A DNA stretch of 64,000 bases from CAVVSD01 sp963837655 (GCA_963837655.1 CAWIOK010000003.1:152054-216053), one strand, 5' to 3'. Counted from the first letter of the stretch, positions 45,109-55,276 are shown. Numbers and translations are program-made. The notes: a model not told the origin generated them from the sequence alone.

Positions 45109-45111
45109 TCG

Positions 45112-45669
45112 TCAGTTCCTACGTGCGTCCCCGGAGAGCTGGTCGAAGTCCAGTTCGCCGAGGGCTTCTTCGACCAGACGCCGCTGGTCGTCGTCGGTCA
45201 GGGTCTTGCGGGTGACCTTCTCGGTCGCCAGCACGGTCAGGTCGGCGACTTCCTTGCGGATCTCCTGGATCGCACGGCGGGTCTCCGCCTCGATGTCGCG
45301 CTTCGTCTGCTCCATGAGCTCCTCGCGCTGACGCTGGGCGTCAACCTTGGACTCCGCCTCGAGGTTGTCTCCCGCCTTGCGCGCGCGGGCGACGATCTCG
45401 TCGGCCTGCTCGCGGGCCTCCTTCAGACGCTCGCGGTACTCCTGCAGCAGCTCGTCGGCCTCGGTCCTCGTCCGCTCGGCCGTGTCGATCGACTCCTCGA
45501 TGGCCTTCTGCCGGCGGTCGAGCGCCTCTCCGATCCGCGGGAAGGCGAGCTTCCAGAGGATGTAGAGGGTGATGCCGAACGCCAGGAGCGTCCAGATCAT
45601 CAACCCGACGTTGGGCGTGACGAGGAAGGAGCCTCCTCCCTCCTCGCTCGTGGCGGCCAGGAGGGGCAT
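45112..45669 (-). CDS. atpF: ATP synthase b subunit
   Basis: 185 residues. One N-terminal membrane helix (NVGLMIWTLLAFGITLYILWKLAF, about 20-43), then a long charged coiled coil (KAIEESIDTAERTRTEADELLQEYRERLKEAREQADEIV). I chose the ATG at 45,669, which overlaps the atpE stop (TAATG); the open frame upstream overlaps atpE. Confidence 0.96.
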   Translation of the reverse strand: MPLLAATSEEGGGSFLVTPNVGLMIWTLLAFGITLYILWKLAFPRIGEALDRRQKAIEESIDTAERTRTEADELLQEYRERLKEAREQADEIVARARKAGDNLEAESKVDAQRQREELMEQTKRDIEAETRRAIQEIRKEVADLTVLATEKVTRKTLTDDDQRRLVEEALGELDFDQLSGDARRN

Positions 45670-45881
45670 TAGAGGAAGAACGCGATCAGGCCGAAGATGA
45701 AGGCGTAGAAGACGATCGCCTCGGTCAGGGCGAATCCGAGCCACTGGATCGAGGTGATCTCGTCCCGCATCTCGGGCTGGCGAGTCACGGACTCGATGAC
45801 CTTGCCGAAGATGAAGCCGACGCCGATGCCCGGCCCGATGGTGCCCAATCCGGCACCCACGCCCAGGGCGATGGCCTTCAT
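45669..45881 (-). CDS. atpE: ATP synthase c subunit
   Basis: A 70-residue rotor-ring hairpin: first helix IALGVGAGLGTIGPGIGVGFIFG, polar loop RQPEM, second helix with the ion-binding Glu54 in GFALTEAIVFYAFIFGLIAFFL. No sodium-site glutamine/serine set is evident, so proton coupling is likely. The ATG at 45,881 has GAGG in front. Confidence 0.96.
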   Translation of the reverse strand: MKAIALGVGAGLGTIGPGIGVGFIFGKVIESVTRQPEMRDEITSIQWLGFALTEAIVFYAFIFGLIAFFL

Positions 45882-45966
45882 GCCGGCCTCGACGTCACCG
45901 TGGTACCTGCCTGCGCGAGAACCGGGACGATTTGCGCGGTAAGACTCACTTGCGTTGTGCTCCTCT

Positions 45967-46266
45967 CTAGTGGTTCTCGGCGACGGCGCCGCCGAGGTAG
46001 ATCGCCGTGAGGGTGGCGAAGATGAACGCCTGCAGGGTCGCCACCAGGCCGACCTCGAAGATGAAGAACGCGACGGCGATCGGCAGCGTGATGACGCCGA
46101 GCGCAGCGATGCCGAGGATGACCACGAGGCCACCGCCCATGAACAGGATCAGCAGGTGGCCGGCAAGGATGTTCGCGAACAGTCGGACGCTCAGGCTGAT
46201 GATGCGCACGATGTGCGAGATCGCCTCGATCACGAACAGGATCGGTCGCATCGCATGCGGCGTGCC
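45967..46266 (-). CDS. atpB: ATP synthase a subunit, C-terminal third only (cut at junction)
   Basis: 99 residues remain of a protein usually about 240-300 long. The essential Arg lies in ISLSVRLFANILAGHLLILFM, and the last helices end LQAFIFATLTAIYLGGAVAENH. Homology extends to about GTPHAMRPILFVIE and then stops; beyond 46,266 the frame stays open but the residues are no longer AtpB-like. The missing two-thirds, and any upstream atpI, are absent because the sequence changes to a different genome here. Confidence 0.92.
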   Translation of the reverse strand, partial: GTPHAMRPILFVIEAISHIVRIISLSVRLFANILAGHLLILFMGGGLVVILGIAALGVITLPIAVAFFIFEVGLVATLQAFIFATLTAIYLGGAVAENH

Positions 46267-46300
46267 ATTCGGGATTCTGCTTGATCGGTCGGATGCCGAC
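46260..46300. other. Probable chimeric assembly junction
   Basis: To the left lies an intact actinobacterial ATP synthase operon with clean frames; to the right lies proteobacterial coding sequence on the other strand with frame breaks every 30-200 bases. atpB ends in mid-protein at the boundary. No integrase, repeat, tRNA or IS end is visible. A join of two genomes during assembly explains all of this. Confidence 0.8.
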
Positions 46301-48781
46301 GCGTCGCGCCGCGACCGCCACCGCGGGCCGGGGCGGAACGCCGCCGTCGACGTCCGAAGCTGGGCCGGGGCCCGCGCGCAACGGCGCGGCTTCGTCGCCG
46401 GGTGCACGTTGGCCGCGGTGGCCTTCACCACGGCGCTGGCGCAGTCCGGACCGGGCGTTGCGGCACCGGCGGCGGCAATGGCGGCTGCCACCGCCGCCCT
46501 CCCCCGGCGCCCCGGCACCGCCCGCCGCTCCGCCTCCGCCTCGCGCCGACCTGCCCACCGCCGCCGCCCGGCGACCGCAGCCGCAGCCCCGGCCCGGCGC
46601 CCGCGCATCGGCCTCGTGCTCTCCGGCGGCGGCGCCCGCGGCCTCACCCACATCGGCGTGCTCAAGGTGCTGGACGAGATGCGCATTCCGGTCGACTACA
46701 TCGCCGCCACGTCGATGGGCGCGATCGTCGGCGGCCTCTATGCGAGCGGCATGGCGCCCGCCGCAGATGCAGGACGATCGTGACCACGGTCGACTGGACG
46801 ACGCTGTTCTCCGACTCGCCGCCGCGGCGCGAGCTCGTCGTTTCGCGACAAGCAGCGCGACACGCGCTTCCCGCTGCCGCTGGAGATCGGCTTCCGCGAC
46901 GGCGAGATCCGCGGCTTCCAGGGCGCGCTGTCCGGCGCCAACCTCGAGCTCTTCCTGCACGAGCTCACGCGCAAGCGCCGACGGCATCCACGACTTCGAC
47001 CGCCTGCCGATCCCGTTTCGCGCGGTGTCGACCGACATGGTCACCGGCAAGCCGTACGTCTTCACCCAGGGTCCGCTGTACGAGGCGATGCGCGCCAGCA
47101 TGTCGGTCCCGGGCGTGTTCTCGCCGGTCGAGGTCCGCGGCCGCCTCCTCGGCGACGGCGGCCTCGTCGACAACCTGCCCGGTCGACGTCGTGCGCCAGA
47201 TGGGCGCGGACGTCGTGATCGCGGTCAACATCGGCACGCCGCTCATGTCGCGCGAGCAGCTGTCGTCGATCGTCGGGCTCACCGGCCAGATGATCAACAT
47301 CCTGACCGAGCAGAACGTCCGCGCTGCAGCTCGCAGCGCTGCGCCCGGGCGACGTGCTGATCTCGCCCGACCTGGGCGCGCTCACGGCGATCGACTTCAA
47401 GCAGGCGGCCGAAGTTCATCGACTCGGCGGCGAGGCCGCCGCACGCGCGCTGCGCGCCGCAGCTCGCGGCGTTCTCGCTGTCCCCGGCGGCATATGCCGC
47501 GTACAAGGCCGCGCGGCCGCAGCATCGCCGACACGCCGCCGCCGGTGCATCGAGTTCGTCCGGGTCGAGGGCACCGCAATACGCGAACCCGAAGGCGATC
47601 GACGCCGACGCTCGACGTTCACGCTCGGCGAGCCGCTCGACGCCGAAGGCTCTGGACCTCGGCATCTCGCGCCTCTACGGCACCAGCGAGTACGAGCGCA
47701 TCGACTACCGCGCTCGTCGAGGACGGCGCCGGCACGGGGCTCGTCGTCAACGTGCGCGAGAAGTCGATCGGGCCGAACTATCGTTCGCTTCGGCCTCGCC
47801 TATCGCGACCGACTTCCAGGGCGAGAGCACGTTTTCGCTGCTGGCGGGCGCACCGCCGGGTGTGGGTCAACAGCCTCGGCGCGCGAGTGGATCGAACGAG
47901 ATCGAGCTGGGCCGCATCGCCCGCGCCGCGACGGAGTTCTATCAGCCGCTCGACCTCGGCGACGACGTGTTCGTCGTCGGCGTACGGCTCGGTCGAGAGC
48001 GCGCCCGCGCTACATCTTCGACGGCGACGCAGCGCGTGGCCGAGTACCGCGTGCAGGCCAACACCGCCGGCGTCGACGTCGGCGTGCCCTTCGGCAATTC
48101 CGGCGAGATCCGCGTCGGGCCGACGTACACGTTCTACAAGGGCAGCCCGACCGTCGCGATCCCCGGATTCGACACGGCGCGCGCAGACCGACGCCGGGGT
48201 GCGCGCTGCTCGCGCGCTGGGACAACCTCGACAACGCCTTCTTCCCGCGCCGCGGCGCTGCGCGCGACGCTCGACGTCGTTCTACGGCCAGCGCACGCAG
48301 CGCGCTCGGCGCGGATCCCGACGCAGGTCAGCAACCAGCTCGGCGCGCGGCGATCTCGTGCGTCAATGCCGGCGTCCCGCGTCACCGCGAACAGCTTCCT
48401 CAACGTCGCGCGTGCGCGCCGGCGCGCTCAGCCGCGACGATCCCGCGCTCGTCGAACCCGTTCCTGCTCGGCGGCTTTCTCAATCTCTCGGGCCTGCGCA
48501 CGGGCCAGCTCGCCGGCAGCTACGTCGGGCTTCGGCCGCGTCGTCTACTATCACCGGCTCGCGCACGATTCCGCTGCATCGGCGGCGAGCATCTACGTCG
48601 GCGGCTCGCGTCGAGGCGGGCAACGCCTGGCAGCAGCGCGACTCGATGTGTCGGACCGGCGATCTCGTCAAGGCCGGCAGCGTGTTCGTCGCCGCCGACA
48701 CGTTCCTCGGCCCGTTCTATTTCGCGTACGGCCGCGCGACCGGCGGCGCGTCGAGCTTCTATCTTACCTGGGCGCCCCTGA
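46293..48781 (+). pseudogene. PlpD-like patatin phospholipase with outer-membrane barrel (frame-broken)
   Basis: Reconstructed across many frames: a signal peptide (FVAGCTLAAVAFTTALAQS), a Pro/Ala-rich linker, then a patatin domain with GGGARG, the nucleophile in GATSMGAIVGGLYASG-like context and DGG in LLGDGGLVDNLP. A POTRA-like segment (FVRVEGTQYANPKAID) and a C-terminal surface-antigen beta-barrel follow (FLGPFYFAYGRATGG near the end). This is the type Vd secretion layout. At least twenty single-base breaks occur; nearly all are one extra G or C, so sequencing error is likelier than decay. The start is uncertain. Confidence 0.78.
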
Positions 48782-48790
48782 CAGGCCTGA

Positions 48791-50113
48791 TCCAGCAACG
48801 CCGACTGGCTCGCGCGCAGCCGCGCCGCGGTCTGGCATCCGTGCACGCAGATGAAGGTGCACGAGACGCTGCCGCTCGTGCCCGATCGCGCGCGGCGCAC
48901 GGCGCGTGGCTCTACGACTTCGACGGCCGCCGCTACCTCGACGCGGTGAGCTCGTGGTGGGTCAACCTGTTCGGCCACGCGCAACCCGCGCATCAACGCC
49001 GCGCTCGCGCGCGCAGCTCGACGAGCTCGAGCACGTGATGCTCGCCGGCTTCACGCATCGCGCCGGTGGTGGAGCTGTCCGAGCGGCTCGCGGCGCTGGC
49101 GCCGCCGGGGCTCGGCCACGCCTTCTACGGCTCCGACGGCGCTTCGGCCGTCGAGATCGCGCTCAAGATGGCTTCCACTACTGGCGCAACGCGGGCCGTC
49201 CGGCGAAGACGCGGCTTCGTCGAGCCTCGCCGGCGGCTACCACGGCGAGACGCTCGGCGCGCTCGCGGTGACCGACGTCGCGCTCTTCCGCGACGTCTAC
49301 GCGCCGCTGCTGCGCGCAACGCGACCGTGCCTTCGCCCGACGCCGGCTGCGCGCGGCACGGCGAGATCGCGCGCGACGTCGCCGAACGCGCCGCGCGCGC
49401 GCTCGACGCGCATCTCGCGCGCGCATCACGCGACGACCGCCGCGCTGATCGTCGAGCCGCTGGTGCAGGGCGCCGCCGGCATGGCGATGCACGACCCGCA
49501 TTACCTCGCGCGCGCCCGCGAGCTCTGCACGCGCTACGACGTGCAGCTGATCGCCGACGAGATCATGACCGGCTTCGGCCGCACCGGCACGCTGTTCGCG
49601 TGGGAGCAGGCGGGCGCCGGCGCCCGATTTCCTCTGCCTGTCGAAGGGCATCACCGGCGGCTACCTGCCGCTGTCGTGCGTGCTCGACGACGCGACGCCG
49701 TCTACGACGCGTTCTACGCCGACGACGTCGCGCGCGGCTTCCTGCACTCGCATTCGTACACCGGCAACGCGCTCGCCTGCCGCGCCGCGCTGGCGGTGCT
49801 CGACATCTTCCGCGACGACGACGTGATCGCCGCCAACCGGGCCAGGGCGCGCGCGCTGGACGCGCGCTCGCTGCGCCGCTCGCCGCGCATCGCAAGGTGC
49901 GCGACTTCCGCACACGCGGCATGATCTGGGCGTTCGAGGTCGATACCGCGCGCGCCGGATTTCGCGCGCTGGTGCTTCGCCGAGGGCTTGCAGCGCGAGC
50001 TGCTGCTGCGCCCGATCGGCCGCACCGTCTATTTCATGCCGCCCTACATCGTCACCGACGACGAGTTCGCGCTGCTGGTCGCGCGCACGCTCGCGATCCT
50101 CGACCGCGCATGA
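48791..50113 (+). pseudogene. bioA: Adenosylmethionine-8-amino-7-oxononanoate aminotransferase (frame-broken)
   Basis: Pieces in three frames rebuild BioA: VWHPCTQMKVHETLPLVP, WLYDFDGRRYLDAVSSWWVNLFGHA, HAFYGSDGASAVEIALKM, LIADEIMTGFGRTGTLFAWEQAGA, the PLP-binding Lys in LCLSKGITGGYLPLS, and FLHSHSYTGNALACRAALAVL. It converts KAPA to DAPA in biotin synthesis using SAM as amino donor. Its stop overlaps the dacB start (ATGA). No other bio genes are nearby. Confidence 0.85.
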
Positions 50114-51631
50114 GCTCGGTGACCGCGGCGCCGAGCGGTGCGCAGCCGCATGCCGGGCGCGACGCTGCGCCGCGATCGCTCGCGCTGCGTCGCGTCGTGC
50201 GCCATGGCCGCGCTGCGCGCGCGCGCGCCGTGCTGCCGCCGCGCCGCGTCGCGACCGCGCCTTCCTCGACGCCGGCGTGCCGCTCGACGCGGTCGCGATC
50301 GTGGTGCAGCGAGGTCGGCGCCGCGCAGCCGCTGTTCGCCTACGACCCCGAGCGCGCCGATGAACCCCGCGTCGGTGATGAAGCTCGTCACCACCTTCGC
50401 CGCGCTCGAGCTCCTCGGCCCCGACTACCGCTGGAAGACCGAGGCCTACCTCGACGGCCCGCTGGACAACGGCGACGCTGCACGGCGACCTCGTGCTCAA
50501 GGGCTACGGCGACCCCAAGATCACCATCGAGCAGTGGCAGGCGTTCATGGCCGCGCTGCGCGCGCGCGGGCTTGCGACGCGTCACCGGCGACCTCGTGCT
50601 CGACCGCTCGCTAGTTCCGGCTGCCGCCGCACGATGCCGGCGGCGTTCGACGGCGAGCCGCTGAAGCCGTACAACGTCGGCCCCGACGCGCTGCTCGTCA
50701 ACTTCAAGTCGGTGCGCTTCGTGTTCGCGCCCGAACGCGGCGGGCAGACGGCGTGGACGTGCGCGCCGAGCCGCCGCTGCCGCAGGTCGCGCTCGGCGCG
50801 CTGCCGCAGCTCGGCGCGCGGCGACTGCGGCGACTGGCGCGGCGCGCTGCGGCGCCACGTTCGTCGACCGCGGCGCGCAGCGCCCGGGCGACGTTCGCCG
50901 GCCGCTACGCCGGCGAGCTGCGGCGAGCGCGACTGGTACGTCGCGCTGCTCGACCACCCGCACTACGTGCTCGGCATGTTCACGACGTACTTCCGCGAGG
51001 CGGGCGGACGCTTCGACGGCGGCGTGAAGGAGGGCCGCGCGCCGGCCGGCGCGACGCCGTTCGCCACGCTGCGAGTCGCCGCCGCTCTACGACGTCGTGC
51101 GCGACGTCAACAAGCTGTCGAACAACGTGATGGCGCGGCAGCTGTTCCTGACGCTCGCGACGACCGACGCATCCGCCGCCGGCGACGCCCGGCCGGCGCG
51201 ACCGAGACGGTGCGCCAGTGGCTCGCGCGCGCGCAAGCTGCGCATGCCCGGGCTCGTGCTGGAGAACGGCTCGGGGCTGTCGCGCAGCGCGCGCGTCAGC
51301 GCCGGCGGCCTCGCGCGCCTGCTGGCCGCGGCCGACGCGAGCCCGGTGCGCGAGGAGTTCGCGAGCTCGCTCGCCGTGGCCGCGGTGGACGGCACCGTGC
51401 AGCGGCGCTTCCAGAACGGCAGCGTCGCCGGCCAGGCGCTGCTCAAGACCGGCACGCTCGAAGGCGTCGCGCGCGCTCGCCGGCTACGTGATCGACGCCG
51501 AGGGCCGCCGCTGGGTCGTCGTCGCGCTGATCAACCACCCGAACGCGGCGCGCGGGCAGCCGGCGCTCGATTACCTCGTGCAGTGGGTCTACCGCAACGC
51601 GGCGGCGTGGCTGCGCGATCCTGAACGCTGA
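50110..51631 (+). pseudogene. dacB: D-alanyl-D-alanine carboxypeptidase/endopeptidase PBP4 type (frame-broken)
   Basis: Reassembled frames show the three penicillin-binding motifs: SVMK (SxxK) in MNPASVMKLVTTFAALELLGPDYRW, SNN (SxN) in VNKLSNNVMARQLF, and KTG in ALLKTGTLEGV. The sequence ends LVQWVYRNAAAWLRDPER. The large middle insertion typical of DacB/PBP4 is present. The enzyme trims or cleaves peptidoglycan cross-links in the periplasm. An N-terminal signal is expected but frame breaks obscure it. Confidence 0.85.
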
Positions 51632-51671
51632 CCGGCGCTCGACGCGACGGCGCGCGGACGCGCCGGCGCGC

Positions 51672-52106
51672 CTACATCCCCGGGACCGGCCGGCTGTCCT
51701 TGAACAGCAGGTAGCCGCGGATCACGCGGTAGATGCACCCAGATCGACGTGGCGCCCCAGATCAGCATCGCGAGCGGAATGCCGATCAGGATGAGCCCGA
51801 GCACCAGCAGCACGATCCAGCCGATCACGCGCCCACAGCAGCGAGTACCAGAACGTGCGGATCAGCCAGCGCAGGTGCGACGCCACCCAGGTGCCCGCGC
51901 GCGTCGTCGCGCTTGACGTAGGCGACGATCACGCCGACGATGCCGATGAGGCCCATCAGCGGCGCGATCGACGGGAAAGCCCGACGAGACCAGGGCCGCG
52001 AGCGCGCCGACGCCGAACAGCGCGTAGGCGAGCAGCGCCGCCGTCACCGGGGGTTCGCCCGAGTCACGGCCGCCTCCGTCGTCCGGGGCTCCGAATTTCC
52101 AGTCAT
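51672..52106 (-). pseudogene. DUF4870-like small membrane protein (frame-broken)
   Basis: Joining frames gives MTGNSEPRTTEAAVTRANP, then helices TAALLAYALFGVGALAALV, IGLIGIVGVIVAYVK-like, and VIGWIVLLVLGLILIGIPLAMLIWG, ending IYRVIRGYLLFKDSRPVPGM. This is the pattern of DUF4870 membrane proteins of unknown function. GGAGGTGACAGG precedes the ATG at 52,106. Confidence 0.7.
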
Positions 52107-52444
52107 CCTGTCACCTCCGTGATCGGCCGCGTCCGTCAATCGCCGCGGATCGGTTGAAGTGGGGGCGGCCGCCGCCAATTCAATGCCGCCGCGGTGCTGC
52201 GCCCCGCCGTCAGCGCGCCGGATGCAGCGCGAACGCGCCCGCCCGGGCCGGCGCGGGGAGGCAGCCGGGACCCATATACGGTACACTAGTCGCACAGGGA
52301 CGTGCACCCCGGCACGTGCCGGTGGTCTGCGTCGTCCGCGATCCGAACCGGGATCGTTCCTGAGCTGCATGGTCGCTGCAAATACCGGCGTTTGCGGCCT
52401 GCCCCGGGCCCCGACATCGGTTCGACTCGACAAGGAGCCTAGCC
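52107..52444. promoter_or_regulatory. Divergent intergenic region before yqjD
   Basis: 338 bases between the DUF4870 gene (minus) and yqjD (plus) with no gene I can support. An AT-richer patch at 52,273-52,290 (CATATACGGTACACTAGT) includes a TACACT -10-like box about 158 bases before yqjD; no convincing -35 is visible. A CAAGGAG ribosome site precedes the yqjD ATG. Confidence 0.35.
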
Positions 52445-52758
52445 ATGACTGACAACACCGAACAATCCCGCACCAAGCTGGTCGACGAATTCTCCGCCGT
52501 GATGTCCGAGGCGGAGGACATGCTGAAGCGCGCGGCCAACGAGACCGGCGACAAGGCGAAAGACCTGCGCTCGCAGGTCGAAGCCAAGCTGCTGACCGCG
52601 AAACTGCGCCTGCAGGAGCTGCGAGGGCCAGGCGCTCGACCGCGCCAAGGACAGCCGCGCGCGCGACCGACGACTACGTGCACGAGCATCCGTGGCAGGC
52701 GATCGGCATGGCCGCGGCGGTGGGCGTGGTCGTCGGCCTGCTGATGAACCGCCGCTGA
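52445..52758 (+). pseudogene. yqjD: YqjD/ElaB-family (DUF883) ribosome-associated membrane protein (frame-broken)
   Basis: About 103 residues: a helical, charged N-terminus (SRTKLVDEFSAVMSEAEDMLKRAA), then YVHEHPWQAIGMAAAVGVVVGLLMNRR, the membrane-anchor signature of the family. Two single-base breaks near 52,628 and 52,661 separate the parts. YqjD/ElaB proteins tether ribosomes to the inner membrane in stationary phase in E. coli. First gene of a yqjD-yqjE-yqjK set. Confidence 0.85.
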
Positions 52759-52769
52759 CCGCCGGTGAC

Positions 52770-53202
52770 GTGAGCGACGCGTCGCCCGAACCGGCGCCGG
52801 CAGGCGGCCTGCGCCAGGCGTTGGCGCGCGCGGGCGCGGCGGCGTTCGAGCTGCTGCGCACGCGGGTCGAGCTCGCGTCGGTCGAATTCGCCGAGGAGCG
52901 CGAGCGCGCCAAGACGCGCGTCGTGCTGGTCGGCGGTCGCGGCGATGTTCCTGGCGTTCGCCGTGCTCGCCGCGTCGGCGCTGGTGGTCGTCTGTGTTCT
53001 GGGACACCCACCGGGTTGCGCGCGATGGCCGCGGTGACGCTGCTGCACCTCGGTGATCGGCGGCTGTGGCGCGCTGCGGCTGCGCGCAAGCATCAACGAC
53101 TATCCGCGCGCCGTTCGCGGCGACGCTGGCCGAGCTCGAGCGCGACCGCGAGTGGCTGGCGGGCGAGTCCGCGACGGCTCCGGGGCAAGGCGGAGACCAT
53201 GA
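52770..53202 (+). pseudogene. yqjE: YqjE-like holin-superfamily membrane protein (frame-broken)
   Basis: GTG start 11 bases after yqjD. LRQALARAGAAAFELLRTRVELASVEFAEERERAKTR is the YqjE N-terminal helix, followed by two hydrophobic helices (MFLAFAVLAASALVVV and VTLLHLVIGG-type) and the end FAATLAELERDREWLAG. It belongs to the holin-like family III/YqjE group. The exact end is uncertain because of frame breaks; it probably overlaps the next ATG. Confidence 0.75.
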
Positions 53203-53483
53203 CGTCGCCCGCCTCGCCGACCTCGCCGAGCGCAAGGCGCTGCTGGTCACGCGCGCGCAGCTCGACCGCACGCGCACTGTCGCTGGCCGTGCACGAGGTC
53301 CGATGGCGATCGTCCGCCGACCGCGATGCCGCCCGCAGGCCGAGGCGCGGCGCACCGCCGCCATGCTCGTCGGCCTCGCCGTGCCTCTGCTCGGCATGAC
53401 GCCGCTTCGGACGCTGGCTGCGCTTCGCGTCCTTCGCAATGACCGCCTATCGCGTCGCCCGGAACTGGCGCTCGCTCGCCTGA
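53199..53483 (+). pseudogene. yqjK: YqjK-like protein (frame-broken)
   Basis: About 95 residues: LADLAERKALLVTRAQLDRTR, LSLAVHEVR, then FASFAMTAYRVARNWRSLA, which is the YqjK C-terminal pattern. Position after yqjE supports the call. Two or three frame breaks lie within it. Confidence 0.7.
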
Positions 53484-53493
53484 ACCGAGGTCC

Positions 53494-53546
53494 GTTGTCC
53501 CGGTCCGTTGCCCGGCCCGTTGTTCGGCCCGTTGTTCGGCCCGTTT
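53494..53546. repeat. Short tandem repeat, 12-bp unit
   Basis: Four near-copies of GTTGTTCGGCCC follow one another (the first GTTGTCCCGGTCC is 13 bases; units 3 and 4 are identical), directly after the yqjK stop and before the interspersed repeat. No function is visible. Confidence 0.7.
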
Positions 53547-53548
53547 TT

Positions 53549-53582
53549 CGTAGCCCGGGTTGAGCGCCAGCGAAACCCGGGT
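53549..53582 (+). repeat. Interspersed REP-like repeat, copy 1
   Basis: A 33-base unit beginning GTAGCCCGGGTTGAGCG and ending AAACCCGGGT. It contains internal CCCGGGTT/AACCCGGG pairing, so each copy can fold. Copies 2 (inverted, 53,628-53,662) and 3 (55,243-55,276) match it. This is the type of intergenic repeat common in proteobacteria. Confidence 0.85.
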
Positions 53583-53627
53583 GGGCCTCGACACGGGCGG
53601 CGCGCCCCCGGGGCTCCGGCCACCATT

Positions 53628-53662
53628 CACCCGGGTTTCGCTGGCGCTCAACCCGGGCTACG
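53628..53662 (-). repeat. Interspersed REP-like repeat, copy 2 (inverted)
   Basis: The exact inverted copy of the 33-base unit at 53,549, separated by 45 bases. The pair can form one very long hairpin between the convergent yqjK and ubiD genes, where it may stop transcription from both sides. Confidence 0.85.
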
Positions 53663-53733
53663 AAGCGGCGTCGACGCGAGGTTTCGACATCGCTGGCACC
53701 TGGCGATGAACGCGCCGCCGACGGCGTCGGCGC

Positions 53734-55211
53734 TCAGAGCCCCAGCTCGCCCCACAGCGCATCCACGCGCCGCTTCACCTCCGCGTCCATCGCGATCGGC
53801 CGTGCCCCACTCGCGGCTGGTCTCGCCCGGCCATTTGTTGGTGGCGTCGATGCCCATCTTGCGAGCCCAGGCCCGGACACCGGGCTGGCGAAATCCAGGT
53901 AGTCGATCGGCGTGTTCTCGACGAGCAGCGTGTCGCGCGCCGGATCGACGCGCGTGGTCAGCGCCCAGATCACTTCCTTCCAGTCGCGGACGTCGACGTC
54001 GTCGTCGGTGACGATGATGAACTTGGTGTACATGAACTGGCGCAGGAAACTCCAGACGCCGAACATCACGCGCTTGGCGTGGCCCGGGATACTGCTTCTT
54101 CATGCTCGACCACGGCCAGGCGGTAGGAGCAGCCTTCGGGCGGCAGGTAGAAATCGACGATCTCGGGAAACTGCTTCTGCAGCAGCGGCACGAACACCTC
54201 GTTCAGCGCCACGCCCAGCATCGCCGGCTCGTCGGGCGGCTTGCCGGTGTAGGTGCGAGTGGTAGATCGGATCGCGGCGCATGGTGATGCGCTCGATGGT
54301 GAACACCGGGAAGCGCTCGCTGCTCGTTGTAGTAGCCGGTGTGGTCGCCGAACGGGCCTTCGAGCGCGGTCTCGTCCGGGATGGATCACGCCTTCGAGCA
54401 CGATCTCGGCGCTGGCCGGCACCTGCAGGTCGCTGCCCAGGCACTTCACGAGTTCGGTCTTGGCGCCGCGCAGCAGGCCGGCGAACTGGTATTCGGACAG
54501 CGAGTCCGGCACCGGCGTCACCGCGCCGAGGATCGTCGCCGGATCGGCGCCGAGCGCCACCGCGACCGGGAACGGCTCGCCCGGATGCGCCAGCGCGTGG
54601 TCGCGGAAATCCAGCGCGCCGCCGCGATGCGCCAGCCAGCGCATGATCACCTTGTTCGCGCGCGATCACCTGCTGGCGATAGATGCCGAGGTTCTGCCGC
54701 GCCTTGTGCGGCCCGCGCGTCACCGTCAGGCCCCAGGTGATCAGCGGGCCGGCGTCGCCCGGCCAGCAGGTCTGGATCGGCAGCCGCGCCAGGTCGACGT
54801 CCGCGCCTTCCCACACGATCTCCTGGCAGGGCGCGCTGCGAGCGCACCTTCGGCGCCATGTTGAGCACCTGCTTCAGCACCGGCAGCTTGTCCCAGGCGT
54901 CCTTCAGGCCCTTGGGCGGCTCCGGCTCCTTCAGGTACGCGAGCAGCTTGCCGACTTCGCGCAGCGCCGCGACCGAGTCCTCGCCCATGCCCAGCGCCAC
55001 GCGCTGCGGCGTGCCGAACAGGTTGCCGAGCACCGGGATCGTCGTGGCCCTGTCGGGCTTCTCGAACAGCATCGCCGGGCCGCCGGCGCGCAGCACGCGG
55101 TCGCAGATCTCGGTCATCTCCAGCCGCGGATCGACCGTCGCCGCGATGCGCTTCAGCTCGCCGCGGCGCCTCGAGCTGCGCGAGGAAATCGCGCAGGTCG
55201 GCGTATTTCAC
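53734..55211 (-). pseudogene. ubiD: UbiD-family prenylated-FMN decarboxylase (frame-broken)
   Basis: GTG start (KYADLRDFLAQLEA) to TGA at 53,734, about 490 residues when joined, the usual UbiD length. Blocks: TEICDRVLRAGGPAMLFEKP, NLFGTPQRVALGMG, GPLITWGLTVTRGPHKARQNLGIYR (prFMN-binding), PEGCSYRLAVVE, and FLRQFMYTKFIIVTDDDVDVRDWKEVIWALTTRVDP with the conserved acidic run. It decarboxylates 3-polyprenyl-4-hydroxybenzoate in ubiquinone synthesis, or a related aromatic acid; ubiX is not in view. About eight frame breaks. Confidence 0.88.
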
Positions 55212-55242
55212 GGGTTCGTCCGGAGGGTGGCGTGGGCGGTGG

Positions 55243-55276
55243 CGTAGCCCGGGTTGAGCGCCAGCGAAACCCGGGT
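55243..55276 (+). repeat. Interspersed REP-like repeat, copy 3
   Basis: A third copy of the unit seen at 53,549, lying in the gap between the divergent ubiD and MFS genes, in the same orientation as copy 1. Confidence 0.85.

Noticed and set aside
45900..46400. Horizontal transfer or genomic island insertion into atpB
   Set aside because: No direct repeats, integrase, tRNA or IS ends are visible, and loss of atpB would be very harmful; the change in error rate also argues for a misjoin.
46700..47700. A strict 69-base period in the extra bases
   Set aside because: Several early breaks fall near multiples of 69, but others at about 30-35 and 20 bases apart (47,550-47,650; 52,628/52,661) break the pattern.
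46402..49038. An 878-codon plus-strand open frame across the patatin and bioA genes
   Set aside because: It only contains short pieces of the real proteins; the rest is Arg/Pro/Ala-rich out-of-frame sequence. The real proteins are spread over three frames.
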